Assembly: GCF_001456025.1 (NCBI RefSeq)
Contig: NZ_LMTZ01000088.1
Span: 1 to 64,000 of the forward strand
Reading direction: 5' to 3'
Source of the DNA: Mastigocoleus testarum BC008
Lineage (GTDB): Bacteria; Cyanobacteriota; Cyanobacteriia; Cyanobacteriales; Nostocaceae
Length of the DNA stretch: 64,000 nt
The notes below the pieces were generated by a model that did not search any database, was not told the origin of the DNA, and was given only the letters and a program-made list of their open reading frames with translations. Both the position numbers and the translations under genes were made by a program. Positions 9,359 to 19,351 of the stretch are shown in pieces; the stretch's first letter is position 1, and each line of letters starts with the position of its first letter.

Positions 9359-10420
9359 ATTTTAGTTTGTTAATAATTGGATTATTTTTTAAGACTTATT
9401 TCTTGATGTACCACCTATAGCTATTTTCTACTCAAAGGTGCTTGGTTAATTCATTACTTGTGTCCTCCTTTCCTGTAAAAATCACAAAACAACATAATTA
9501 ACCACCTGAAACATTTATATCGCTTTGATTAATATTGTTTTGCCTAAGCAAACTCATTACCACTTTAACTTAAAATCTTGTTCAGCGTCTACTTGGAAGC
9601 GGATATTACAAGTGGATTCAGTAGAGATTGATTAACAAAAAAGACCCATAAGCTGTCAAGTTATTAGTAGTCAAAACAAACTCAAGAATCTAATTTAACT
9701 TTTAAAGTTGGAAGTCTAAAGAAACTCTAAAGAAAACCTTGGTATTTGTTATTCATGCTAGATTCACCAACTTTGGTAATTGATTATGTAGAGATTCTTA
9801 CTGTTTATCATAAGTCAATTTTGTTTAGTAGTGCTACAAAAAAGTACTACCGGTAACAAATAAAAATAGTAAATTAAATAACTCAAAATTTAGCAGTATT
9901 TTGTTCTGTTAATAAATTCATCATTACAATCTCAAAAGTTCACATACGGCGATCTATCGTTTCGTCGCTATGCGATCGAGTTGTACGAGGTAAAGATATT
10001 TTGCATTTGGTATTTTGAATTTATAGTACAAACGCTTTGTCTGTGGTGTTGCGTAGTAATATTTCTCACTCACTTATTACTGCTGTGATGGTTTGAGACA
10101 GATTATTTTGTTGTTAATTTCCTGAAAAAATCTTGTTTTATCACATTTAAGATTAAATAGTGACCTTATTTATACTGAATATCAACACGAATCGTTAAAT
10201 TACTTTTCAGTATTTGTACTACTTTACACAGACTCAATAAATACACATAATTGCTTTCAAAGCGACTTATTGTCGAGCAAAGAGACTAATGTATAGCTTT
10301 TCTACCGAGAGCTAGCGTTTGGAAGCAACATCTACTTAAGTAATTATCCTGAAATACTGAAATAAAAGTACAGAATAATTACAAAGCATAAAAATAAAAA
10401 TCATCCAGGGTGACGAGTCT
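9359..10420. other. Gene-poor divergent intergenic region
   Basis: About 1.06 kb between the divergent Fur-family and subtilisin genes. It should hold both promoters. A small GC-richer piece lies near 9950-9985. No protein-like frame, RNA gene or tandem repeat is recognised. Confidence 0.4.
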
Positions 10421-12673
10421 ATGTCTTTAAAGACAAATAATGGGAGCAGCAACAATAATCTGAATGCTGACAAGATGCCATCTGTTGATATGAATTCACC
10501 ATCTTGTAGAGGTGAAATGCCCAAAGGTGAGATGAATTCTAGTCAGTTTGAGGATTCAAAACTTCATGTTCTAGTTGAACTACGCACATCCAACTCTCAA
10601 AAGAATTTGCAAACTCTTTCTGGTGCGCTTGGAGGAAGCATTACGAGTTTTCAGCTAGATCTCAATTATGAGCCAATACCAGTTAATCCCAGTAATAAAT
10701 TCGCTGCAAATATTGGTTCGGAAGATGAAGAAACGATTCTTGTCCGGGGTGCAATAGATGAACATCAGATACGAGAACTGGAGGCACAGCCAAATGTTGT
10801 TAAAGTCTATAAAGATACACCAATAGCTCCCTTTGATCCTGCTGGTACATTAGTAAAAAAACCTGCTCGAGATTTAGTTGAACCAGTTAGTAATACAAAT
10901 AGTTGCCCAATTGGAACCTGTGATTGTGCTGCAACCCAAGCCAAAGGAACGATCGCTGATGTCGCCAAATATTTGGGGATCGATAAAATTTGGGCTCGTG
11001 GATATAAAGGTGAAGGTATTGTTGTAGGAATTGTTGATGGTGGGATTACAGCAGAAGGTCGAACGGTTGGAAATGGAGAAACCGACCGACGCATTCCCAA
11101 TGTAATTGGTGGTCCCGATTCTGACTGGGGTACCAAAGCCCGTTCTTGGGGGGAGCACGGTAATATGTGCGCTACTGATGTTTTGGGTATGGCTCCAGAA
11201 GCCAAACTTTATGATTGTCGCCTTGCTGGTGGTGATGCTATATCTAATGCTTTAAGAATATTTGAATGGGCGATTAAGCAGCATAAAACTGATGGTACGC
11301 CCCAAGTCCTGACCAACAGTTGGGGAATTTATCAAAAAAATTGGGATGAGTTTTATGCAACTAATCCGGATCATCCTTTTACTCGCAAAGTTGTAGAGGC
11401 TATTGAAGAAGGTATTCTAGTGCTATTTGCTGCGGGTAACTGTGGTGGTAGTTGTCCGAGCGATCGCTGCGGTCAAGACTTTGGTTCGGGTAAAAGTATT
11501 TGGGGTGCAAATGGACATCCCAGAGTGCTCACAGTTGGTGCTGTAAATAAACATGAAGAATTTGTTGGTTATAGCAGCCAGGGACCTGCAGCATTAGATG
11601 AAAATAAACCTGATTTTTGCTCCATTACTCATTTCCAAGGCTACTTTGATTGTGATAACGGTACTTCTGCTGCAACACCGATCGCAGCGGGTGCAGTAGC
11701 TCTGCTCAAGCAAGCAAAACCTTCCTTAACCCAAGTAGAAATCAAAGATGCATTTAAGAGTACGGCTAAAAATATTGGTGAAGCAGGTTTTGATAAGCAT
11801 TCTGGTTCTGGAATAATCCAACCCCTAGTAGCTTTAGAAAAGATTTTACCCGAACAACCGAAATGCTCTAAACCCCTCAGATTGGGTGGTAAATGTTTTT
11901 CTGCACCTGCTGCTACTTCTTGGGGAAAAAATCGTCTCGATACATTTGTCCTGTCAGCTGATAGTTCAGTGCATCATAAATATTGGGATGGTAAAACCTG
12001 GAGTGATTGGTTAAAAGTAGATGGTTTTAGTTTGAGTGCACCTGCAGTTGTTGCTCCTGATGAAAACAATCTTAATTTATTTGTAATTGGTCAAAAACGT
12101 CAGTTACTCCACAAGAAATGGAGTGGTTGCAAATGGGGAGAATGGGAAGATTTAGGTGGTTTGTGTAAAAACGGTGTAGCTGCTAGTGCTTGGGGTTGCG
12201 AGCGCCTTGATATATTTACAGTTGCTGCTGATAATGCCCTATGGTACAAGTATTGGAACGGTGACACTTGGAGTAAATGGCAATCTTTAGGGGGCTTTTG
12301 TTTGGGAGCACCTACAGCAGTTGCAACTGCACAAAATCAAATTGATGTATTTGTTCGAGGTCATGACCATAGTATTTATCAAAAATCTTGGAATGGTTCC
12401 ACTTGGAGCAGTAATTGGCAAAATTTAGGTGGCTTGTGGCTGCATTCCCCAACGGTAACTTCCTCAAACGGAAAGCATTTAAATCTATTTGCGGTGGGAA
12501 CCGATAATACTTTACATCGGAAATTTTGGAATGGTTTGACTTGGAGTGCTTGGGAAAGCATGGGAGACGATATTGCGATCGCAGCACCAGGCGCTGTTTA
12601 CTCAAAAGATAATCGCATCAATATTTTTGTAATTGGTTGCGACAATGCTCTCTACCACAAAAGTTTTGCTTAG
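10421..12673 (+). CDS. Subtilisin-like (S8) protease fused to a PLL-like beta-propeller
   Basis: A 750-residue protein. Residues 1-45 are polar and low in complexity. About 46-135 resemble an inhibitor I9-type propeptide. The S8 catalytic domain covers about 190-480, with Asp206 (IVDGG), His246 (WGEHGNM), oxyanion Asn340 (AAGNCGG) and Ser416 (NGTSAATP), so the triad is complete. Several Cys occur in the catalytic part. From about 487 to the end come five complete repeats and one partial repeat of about 45-50 residues, each with a W/F-G, LDxFV, HKxWxGxxWSxW pattern. This matches the PLL (Photorhabdus lectin)-like or tectonin-like propeller that binds sugars. No signal peptide is visible. It may be a secreted or lysis-released protease that docks on glycans. 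It converges on the haloperoxidase gene. Confidence 0.88.
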   Translation: MSLKTNNGSSNNNLNADKMPSVDMNSPSCRGEMPKGEMNSSQFEDSKLHVLVELRTSNSQKNLQTLSGALGGSITSFQLDLNYEPIPVNPSNKFAANIGSEDEETILVRGAIDEHQIRELEAQPNVVKVYKDTPIAPFDPAGTLVKKPARDLVEPVSNTNSCPIGTCDCAATQAKGTIADVAKYLGIDKIWARGYKGEGIVVGIVDGGITAEGRTVGNGETDRRIPNVIGGPDSDWGTKARSWGEHGNMCATDVLGMAPEAKLYDCRLAGGDAISNALRIFEWAIKQHKTDGTPQVLTNSWGIYQKNWDEFYATNPDHPFTRKVVEAIEEGILVLFAAGNCGGSCPSDRCGQDFGSGKSIWGANGHPRVLTVGAVNKHEEFVGYSSQGPAALDENKPDFCSITHFQGYFDCDNGTSAATPIAAGAVALLKQAKPSLTQVEIKDAFKSTAKNIGEAGFDKHSGSGIIQPLVALEKILPEQPKCSKPLRLGGKCFSAPAATSWGKNRLDTFVLSADSSVHHKYWDGKTWSDWLKVDGFSLSAPAVVAPDENNLNLFVIGQKRQLLHKKWSGCKWGEWEDLGGLCKNGVAASAWGCERLDIFTVAADNALWYKYWNGDTWSKWQSLGGFCLGAPTAVATAQNQIDVFVRGHDHSIYQKSWNGSTWSSNWQNLGGLWLHSPTVTSSNGKHLNLFAVGTDNTLHRKFWNGLTWSAWESMGDDIAIAAPGAVYSKDNRINIFVIGCDNALYHKSFA

Positions 12674-12730
12674 CAAATCTAATATCTGAGTTACAAAGAT
12701 ATGGCGCTACGCGCAAGTAAAAATTCAAAG

Positions 12731-12778
12731 GTTTGTAGTAGTGCTTTAGCACTTTAATCTAAAGCCCAACTACAAACT
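12731..12778. repeat. Dispersed palindromic repeat (GTTTGTAGTAG family)
   Basis: An imperfect inverted repeat that opens with GTTTGTAGTAGTGCTTTAG and closes with its near complement CAACTACAAAC. Related sequences occur at 26484-26511 and 43957-44015, all outside genes, so this is a dispersed palindromic repeat. It could fold into an RNA hairpin at the end of the protease transcript. Confidence 0.6.
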
Positions 12779-12946
12779 CCTCAAAACTAATGAGACAAAG
12801 TATTGCCTGACAATCCTAATAAAAGATTTTAAATTTCTCTACGATATTCGGCTAAAAGGACAAAGACGTCACAGACGCGAGCGATCGCGTCTTTACTTAT
12901 ATCAGTACAATCTCAGCAAAGAATAACCTTAGGACAAAAATTAAAC

Positions 12947-12976
12947 AGTAAGGGCGCACAGAAGTGCGCCCTTACT
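12947..12976. terminator. Hairpin terminator between convergent genes
   Basis: A perfect 13-bp stem (12947-12959 with 12964-12976) around a 4-nt AGAA loop, formed by AGTAAGGGCGCAC and its complement. It lies between the convergent stops of the subtilisin and haloperoxidase genes. On the minus strand it is followed by TGTTTAATTTTTG, a usable U-rich tail. A second GC hairpin at about 12872-12896 (ACGCG...CGCGT) lies nearby. Confidence 0.7.
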
Positions 12977-13013
12977 TAGTAATATGCTTTATGTTCGAGA
13001 TAGGTTATTACTT

Positions 13014-14837
13014 CTAAATACGGACAGTTCCACCATCGAAAAGTGGCACAGTCATCGAGAAATTTTCTCCATAGGTGAGCTTTTGCTCTTCAAGAATACC
13101 TAAAGCAATTTCTTCACCAAGACGAATGGACTCAATATAATCAGTAAAATAATGTACGCCAGCCCAGTTCCGTCCAATAGAAATATTAGAAGCTAACTTA
13201 TTTAATTCACCTTCAACTGTCAATGCTTCGTGTGGTTTTAATGTTTGGATTGCTGATTGTAAACAAGAACCATCAGGGGAAGCTTCATAAGCATAGGGGT
13301 TACCATTTGTGTCTCGTAATTCCCAACTGTGGTCGAAAAATGCTTTGAGAATTGTTACACAAGCACCTGCAACGGTCGCGTGACCTGCTCCATAGGATGG
13401 GTGCATGGGAGATCCTTCAGGAAATGCCATTGCTAAAAGGTAAGACCGCATGTTAGCACTGGGGTCGCAACTTCTATCTGGGTTTTGATTTTGCAATTCA
13501 TTATGTTTTACAACTTCAGCAAGTAACTCCCCATCTAAGGCTTTAACCAGAGTTTCAATGACCTCAAGACCTTTATTATCTCTACTCTCATCCTTAAAGC
13601 GATGAACTAATCCACCTACAGCTTCTGGACGTAAGCGACGATGTACATTAAACTTCTGGAAGCGTACTGCCTTCAGAGCACGGGTAGCAACTTCTGTAAC
13701 TAAACTTAGGATGTGAGGACCGCCAAACTGAGCAAAACCTTGTTGCTTATCAATATGGTCTGGTAAGCGGAAAGGAAGACCTGGATCGAAAGGAACTCTC
13801 ATTTCCAACATTAATAGACAAGCATTTAGGTAAGCTTCATATAATGCGTCATAGTGAACATAAGTTGCTAAATCTCTAGGAGTTGCCAAAAACCGATAAG
13901 CTAGGGGATCGTTCACATCAACGTATGTTTCTAATCCACGTACATCTGCACCGTTTTGAACATCAACCCAAGCTTCCCAGGTTGTCATAAAATCCAGATT
14001 CTCTTTTGCCGTGCGTACCCGTTGGTCGATACGAACGGAACCGTAGCGAATAAAACCGTCAGTACTTGGATCCGGGCCATTTCCAAGAGGTTGATTACCA
14101 ATCAGCAAAAATTGAGAGATATAAGGTCCAACATCATCGCCTGTAGTGATACCTCTAAAAACATTTTGAGTACAGAAAGGACCGCGTAGCCGTTTTTTCT
14201 CTGCATCAGAGAGGCTTAAAGTATCAGGACATTTAATCCATGGAGAGTCATTCAATAATCGAATTGCTCTTTCAACTGTTTGTGATTCACCAAATCGAGC
14301 GAAGGGACAATCTCGTAATAGCGCCATTGAATAGTTTTCAATCATTTCTGTAATGAGTTCGGCACTATCCAACTTTGGTGCTGGAGGCATAGTTATGGAT
14401 TGGGCGTCGGGACCTTCCAAATCAAAAGTAAGCCCTGCTCCTTGACTTTCCCATGCTCTAACTGAAACTTTATTACTTTGGGCAAGCTGAGATTCCCAGT
14501 TCGGACATCTTTCTCCATCTTGTCCGGGAGGACCTAAAGGAGTATCTTTGAAATCACGAACATCCCCTGAATCAATACCCGCAACAAACTGTTGATAATC
14601 ATCAGAACTAACCAATGAACCAGTATTTACATCATGAGGTAATCCCTTAGTGAAATTGGCAATGTGTGATGGTTTATTATTTTTCCGAGTTACTTCCCCT
14701 TTACAGTTCTTTTCTTCGTTGATAATCCGATATTTAAACTCTTCGCCATTACTAATATGCTCTGGATGTTTGCGTTCAAAAGCTACTTCTGCTGCTTGAC
14801 GACGAATTTCTCTAGCTCTAAATTTGCGATCGGGCAT
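13014..14837 (-). CDS. Vanadium-dependent haloperoxidase
   Basis: A 607-residue protein of the vanadium haloperoxidase/PAP2 superfamily, of typical length for the algal and cyanobacterial bromoperoxidase group. The three vanadate-binding motifs are visible: Lys395...Arg403-Pro404 (KFNVHRRLRPE), His486 in SYGAGHATVAG, and Arg556 with His562 in IGRNWAGVHYFTD. It should use hydrogen peroxide to oxidise bromide, iodide or chloride to hypohalite; halide choice cannot be read here. The ATG has an excellent AAGGAG ribosome site. No signal peptide is evident. Its neighbour across the terminator is a protease with a lectin-like propeller. Confidence 0.92.
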   Translation of the reverse strand: MPDRKFRAREIRRQAAEVAFERKHPEHISNGEEFKYRIINEEKNCKGEVTRKNNKPSHIANFTKGLPHDVNTGSLVSSDDYQQFVAGIDSGDVRDFKDTPLGPPGQDGERCPNWESQLAQSNKVSVRAWESQGAGLTFDLEGPDAQSITMPPAPKLDSAELITEMIENYSMALLRDCPFARFGESQTVERAIRLLNDSPWIKCPDTLSLSDAEKKRLRGPFCTQNVFRGITTGDDVGPYISQFLLIGNQPLGNGPDPSTDGFIRYGSVRIDQRVRTAKENLDFMTTWEAWVDVQNGADVRGLETYVDVNDPLAYRFLATPRDLATYVHYDALYEAYLNACLLMLEMRVPFDPGLPFRLPDHIDKQQGFAQFGGPHILSLVTEVATRALKAVRFQKFNVHRRLRPEAVGGLVHRFKDESRDNKGLEVIETLVKALDGELLAEVVKHNELQNQNPDRSCDPSANMRSYLLAMAFPEGSPMHPSYGAGHATVAGACVTILKAFFDHSWELRDTNGNPYAYEASPDGSCLQSAIQTLKPHEALTVEGELNKLASNISIGRNWAGVHYFTDYIESIRLGEEIALGILEEQKLTYGENFSMTVPLFDGGTVRI

Positions 14838-15921
14838 ATTGAACTCCTTATATTTACCAAATTTTCAAATTTATATAGTTACAATTGATTTCGACTTATA
14901 TTCATTAAGCATATTCAGCTCAGGCTGATTTCCAATTTACAAAGTTAATTTTGCTAAAAGATTTTTGTTGCACTTTTAGTAATGTTTTGTACGTTGGCTG
15001 ATTGAGCTTTATGCAACTGATTAACTTTGATGTGAGATTTATTAGGTCCATTCGAGTCATTTTTATTGGATGACTTGATGACTTTTATGCCTACAGCATT
15101 GGCAAAAGCAATTTCTGAAAAATAGACAGGATTGGATGAAATGGAAGGTTAAGTGAAGATTTACTTCTACTTACTCCATGCTTCTATTAGAGAATCTCAC
15201 TGAACTTCCTATACAATTTGCGTTCGTTCAGAAATTCTCTTTTCACTGCGATATGCCAGGAAAATCTAGAATCAAGAAGCTTTTACCACTGTTCTAGTCT
15301 TATTTTCTTGAGTATTTAGTTAATTGCTCTAGGGCAAAAACAAACCTAAACAGTTAATATGCAGATTCTAAAAATGAATCAGCACACTCCTTATATCTTC
15401 TTCTCAAGTAGCATGATGTTAAAATCAACCACTAATCCAAAATTAGAAATCAAAATTAGAAATATAGAAATTTTGGAAGTGCCTTGACGTACTAACAGAT
15501 TCTAATTATCTTCACAATCCGATGTTGGAAAATACAATTTAAAGATAGCTGCAGAATAAAAATAGAACGGATAAAAATTTTGTATTCTATTTTATATTCT
15601 TACTATTTGTGTAAGTAATTCTGATTGAATCAAAAATAATTTTTATTTATTAAAAACATTTTTAAATATCTGCTTTTAAAATAAAATGATTAATTTATTT
15701 TTCACATATTAATTCTACTAGTAATCTATTAATTATCTTTTAATAGACAAAAAAATATACATAATTTTGTTTGATTGAACGTATATATAATCTCCTCAAA
15801 ATCATGATAAAAGTTAAAAAACACCATAACTTTGTATTTTATTTATCTTTTATATTTCAATTCTTATACTTATACTTGTACTTGTAATTCAGTAAAATTA
15901 TTTACATTTATCTAATGATTT
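14838..15921. other. AT-rich gene-free region
   Basis: About 1.08 kb upstream of the haloperoxidase and TerB-like genes, which diverge here. It becomes very AT-rich from about 15540 to 15900. It contains no protein-like frame, RNA gene or clear repeat, and should hold both promoters. Confidence 0.4.
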
Positions 15922-16338
15922 ATGAGAGATAAAATCCACTTACTGTTTGGTTCTTTATCAACAGATAAGTCAGAACAAAGTCAAAAAGAAGCGATTGTTG
16001 AACTACTGATAATGACGATGTATGCTGACAAAACTTTAAAAATAGAAGAAGATGAAGCTATTAAGAGGTATATTGAAACCCTTGAATGGAAGTCACCTAT
16101 GTCCGTGGAATATTACCTCGGTATTGCGATCGCAAAGGTGAGAAAAGCTTTAGAGAGTCCGGAGAAAATTCATTGTTTTTTGGAAGACATTAGTGATAGG
16201 GTCAAAACATCAGATCTGAAAAAACAAGTTTTACAAATATGTATTAATTTGACAATGTCAGATTCAGAAGTTTCCACTGAAGAAAGAGAATTTTTACAGC
16301 TTGTTTCACAAATTTTTCAAGTTTCTCCAGAAGTCTAA
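15922..16338 (+). CDS. TerB-like protein
   Basis: A 138-residue, all-helical acidic protein whose layout matches the TerB/TerB-like domain. A first helix pair with LLIMTMYADKTLKIEEDEAI and a second with INLTMSDSEVSTEEREFLQLV form the two repeated acidic helix-turn segments of the family. TerB domains occur in tellurite and phage or stress-related systems and may bind metal; here no other ter gene is near. The last 44 bp of the gene are included in a perfect 92-bp tandem duplication, so a second copy of the gene end lies just downstream. Confidence 0.7.
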   Translation: MRDKIHLLFGSLSTDKSEQSQKEAIVELLIMTMYADKTLKIEEDEAIKRYIETLEWKSPMSVEYYLGIAIAKVRKALESPEKIHCFLEDISDRVKTSDLKKQVLQICINLTMSDSEVSTEEREFLQLVSQIFQVSPEV

Positions 16339-16479
16339 GAACTTACTAAATGCTCGCATTCTAAGTAACTATATATACATACTATATACAGCTTGTTTCA
16401 CAAATTTTTCAAGTTTCTCCAGAAGTCTAAGAACTTACTAAATGCTCGCATTCTAAGTAACTATATATACATACTATAT
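16295..16479. repeat. Perfect 92-bp tandem duplication
   Basis: The sequence from 16295 to 16386 is repeated without a mismatch from 16387 to 16478; identity stops at 16480 (A versus T). The unit contains the last 44 bp of the TerB-like gene, its stop codon and 48 bp of 3' flank. The absence of any mismatch suggests a recent event or active maintenance. The coding frame of the gene itself is intact. Confidence 0.95.
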
Positions 16480-16571
16480 TGATTGTTATCAACTTGATGT
16501 TCAGAGAGAGGCATATTAGCTTAGTATGAGATGTCAAGGCTACTCCAAATACTATTTTTAGACTTGACTCA

Positions 16572-17072
16572 ATGACAAGTATTTTAATTAACTCTCAATC
16601 CATTAACTCCTTAGACCTTTCACCCGCAAAAAAGATCATCGATCCAATCTTAAAGCAACATGGGGATGAAGCAATCGCTAAAGAAGCAATACAATCCCTA
16701 GAACAACAGTTAAGTTTTAAGATTGAATATCCTTTGGAACCGGGTGATCCGCGAGAAATATCGGAGATCCCAGAGATTCGTCTTTGGTTTGTCCGCCTTG
16801 ATGCTTGCTACCCTTGGCTACCTTGGTTTCTTGATTGGCAATCTGGAGAATTTGTTCGTTATGCAGCGATGCTCGTTCCTCACCAATTTAATTCAAAAGA
16901 AGGTATTCAGTATAATCCTGAAGCGTTAGAAATCTTTTTAATGCAAAAAATCTTTATTTTGAGTGACTGGCTACAAACATATAGCATTCCAAGCTCGTCT
17001 CGCTTGAAATCAATGGCCCAGTTGTTAGGCTACGATTTAGATGACGCTTTATTTGAAATGCTTAAAACATAA
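16572..17072 (+). CDS. crr6: CRR6-like NdhI maturation factor
   Basis: A 166-residue soluble protein that I recognise as the CRR6/DUF1817 family, from the block LEPGDPREISEIPEIRLWFV followed by RLDACYPWLPWFLDW and EFVRYAAMLVPHQF. CRR6 is needed to mature the NdhI subunit of the photosynthetic NDH-1 complex and acts in the cytoplasm (stroma in plants). Length fits the cyanobacterial members. The gene lies 93 bp after the tandem duplication and has no obvious operon partner. Confidence 0.8.
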   Translation: MTSILINSQSINSLDLSPAKKIIDPILKQHGDEAIAKEAIQSLEQQLSFKIEYPLEPGDPREISEIPEIRLWFVRLDACYPWLPWFLDWQSGEFVRYAAMLVPHQFNSKEGIQYNPEALEIFLMQKIFILSDWLQTYSIPSSSRLKSMAQLLGYDLDDALFEMLKT

Positions 17073-17148
17073 AGCATTACAGGTACGTAACCCTATGATT
17101 ACGCACCTGTAGTCAAAATCGATGCCAATATTTTTATATTGTCAGTAC

Positions 17149-17910
17149 TTAGTTAATTTGACTGATATAAAGCAGTGCTGTGTTAAAAGCGTATTCAATA
17201 GCTTTAGATTTGCTTGGTAGTGTCGAGTGCCAAATACGATAGTCGTTATATTCAACTATAATATTTGCTACATCCTTGACCTTAATTTGCTTCAAGATTT
17301 CATGTTGTAACATTTCAAATTCTTCCAGGGAACCACCTTTCTCCAAGATTTCTTCCGCTGCTTGAACGAATAGGTCAATAGCCGCTCTGGCGTATTCTTT
17401 GCCGGCACCTTGAGTAAAAATACTTGATTTTCTTAAAGCTATAGCTTCATCACGTAATAGGTAAGCAATTTCTCTTTTCTCATCGGTATACCAAGCAAAA
17501 GGTAGTTGGATATCTAAATATTCGTTATGAGTCAGCTGATACTGGATATATTCTTTGAGATCGGTAGGCACAATTAACAAATTCTGCCCTGCTAATAATT
17601 TATCTAGAGAAGTCGTATTTGTATCGATGTGAGATTCACGAAATATTTCTTCCTGTCCTTCTGGACAATCATAAACTAGGTAAGTCCAAATACCAGAATC
17701 ATCTGAGTTATTATGACCAGCCTGGTAAAAACTTACCGTACCCTCTTCCTCACACTCGTAGTACCAAGTATTAGTACTACTGACTAATTCGACACCAATA
17801 TCGTAAGCACGAGATATCTTTGTGAATAATCCAGTAATGTTGTGTGGCTGAGTTTCTACCTGGAAATAACGTTTGCCGGTACTAATAAAGCTATGTAATC
17901 GAATCGCCAT
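17149..17910 (-). CDS. Protein of unknown function
   Basis: A 253-residue soluble protein that I do not recognise. The N-terminal half (1-100) is beta-rich with many aromatic residues (KRYFQVETQPHN, NTWYYECEEEGTVSFYQ). The C-terminal half is helical and acidic with an AAEEILEKGGSLEEFEML stretch. No signal peptide, membrane segment or catalytic motif is visible. It converges on crr6 and is followed upstream by a long gene-free region. Codon use and base composition match the neighbours. Confidence 0.6.
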   Translation of the reverse strand: MAIRLHSFISTGKRYFQVETQPHNITGLFTKISRAYDIGVELVSSTNTWYYECEEEGTVSFYQAGHNNSDDSGIWTYLVYDCPEGQEEIFRESHIDTNTTSLDKLLAGQNLLIVPTDLKEYIQYQLTHNEYLDIQLPFAWYTDEKREIAYLLRDEAIALRKSSIFTQGAGKEYARAAIDLFVQAAEEILEKGGSLEEFEMLQHEILKQIKVKDVANIIVEYNDYRIWHSTLPSKSKAIEYAFNTALLYISQIN

Positions 17911-19351
17911 TTGTTTTCCCTTTTAATCGCGAGCTAAATAAATGATCGACGCACTTTTTTACAGCAAGAAAGAATTCTAAATAATTAGTTTTATGACATT
18001 TAAGACACAGCGATAAGCTATTTAAAATCGGCTTTAGTAGATAGACTAATTTATACTAATTTATACCAAACTAGAAAATTATTCTGTCTTGCTGCATCAA
18101 GATTATTCACAATAATCGGAACTTAAATCACTCGAGCTTGTCAACTAATTTTATGACTTTGACTCTTTGTATGTGATTTTTATGTATCTTTAGACGTTAA
18201 TTCATCTTTAGAGATGTTACTAATTTAGATGGCTTGTGTTTGCCTTGCATCACCCTTTTGAAATAGTTTAAGGTGATCTATGTTACCTTATTATTTTTAT
18301 TGTTTATTCTCCATACAAATCTGTAAAAATTTCCAATTAATTAAGTATTACTGATTACTAAAAAATAATTCAGCTTTCAAGAAATGTACATAGTTGTCTC
18401 CGTTTACAACTAAGTTGTAGATAGTGTAAATACACCCCTACTAAATCCACGAAAAATTAGTGAAAATAAATTTTGAACTATTTCGAATAACAGCTTCTCC
18501 GCGAAGAGAATGTTCGCTCATAGTATTGTCACCTTTAGTTTTTCTACTTAGATAGCTATGCATAGCTAACTCTAAGTAAACAACATTTAAGCTTGAATAT
18601 CTACCCACTATTCAAGCTACTTTTTGCTTGCGAATATATTGTTCCCAAAAAAACTCAAAACTAACAGGCTACTTAAAAAAAATCAATGTTTTTAAAATCA
18701 CTACTCGACAGCTTTTAAGGTCCACATATACAAACCTAGCAGTTAACCTTTTTACTTTCCTCACAACAGAAGAAAAGCTAACAAAGTAAATTGATAGACC
18801 TTTTTGCTACAACACGAACAAACATTAACTAGAGTAATGATTGGATGAGACCCTTAGCATTACATATACTGACCTATTTTGTACAGAGGTGTTAGACCCT
18901 TCACTACCAATCTGTATAAAATACAATAAGCATTCTTTGTCAAAGCTATTATCTTTAAAGTAGCTTTTTTTCAGAGCAATCAAGTATTAAATTGGCTTGT
19001 TTGGTTTCATAATCTTCCTCCATAAAAAATAATAACTATCTATGACGGCAGCACACCTGAATTAGGTTTGTTTACTGCTTCTTTGATTGGCACAAATGAG
19101 TAAACACTTATAGTATAATAAAACACTTAAAAGCGTCTGTAGTTTATATCACAAAAGAAACCTAACTTGCTGGGCAAAAAATTATTCCCAGCAAGTTCCC
19201 TAAATAAATAAGAAATAGAGGTTGTAAATTTTCAAAAAAACGCTTGCACGGAGAGTACAAAATCATAAGCAAGTAACGCAAATAATTTGAGATAGAGATC
19301 ATTACTCGATGTATCTCCGGATTTGGTTAGCGTTTTCCTCAACAAGCTTGT
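17911..19351. other. Gene-poor region
   Basis: About 1.44 kb without a convincing gene. One stretch, 19036-19101 on the plus strand, reads IITIYDGSTPELGLFTASL and then IGTNE followed by a stop. It looks protein-like but has a stop codon just upstream and no start, so it may be a gene fragment or chance. No RNA gene or tandem repeat is recognised. Confidence 0.35.

Larger units (their letters stand above)
12674..13013. other. Convergent intergenic region with hairpins
   Basis: A 340-bp gap holding the dispersed palindrome at 12731-12778, a hairpin around 12872-12896 built on a GCGATCGC core, and the strong hairpin at 12947-12976. No gene is seen. Confidence 0.5.

Noticed and set aside
10807..11205. 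132-codon frame opposite the subtilisin gene
   Set aside because: It lies within the catalytic domain of a clear gene and has no protein-like composition or start signal.
15922..16338. TerB-like gene considered as part of a tellurite-resistance or Ter conflict system
   Set aside because: No TerC, TerD, TerY or related gene is present in the flanking 10 kb.
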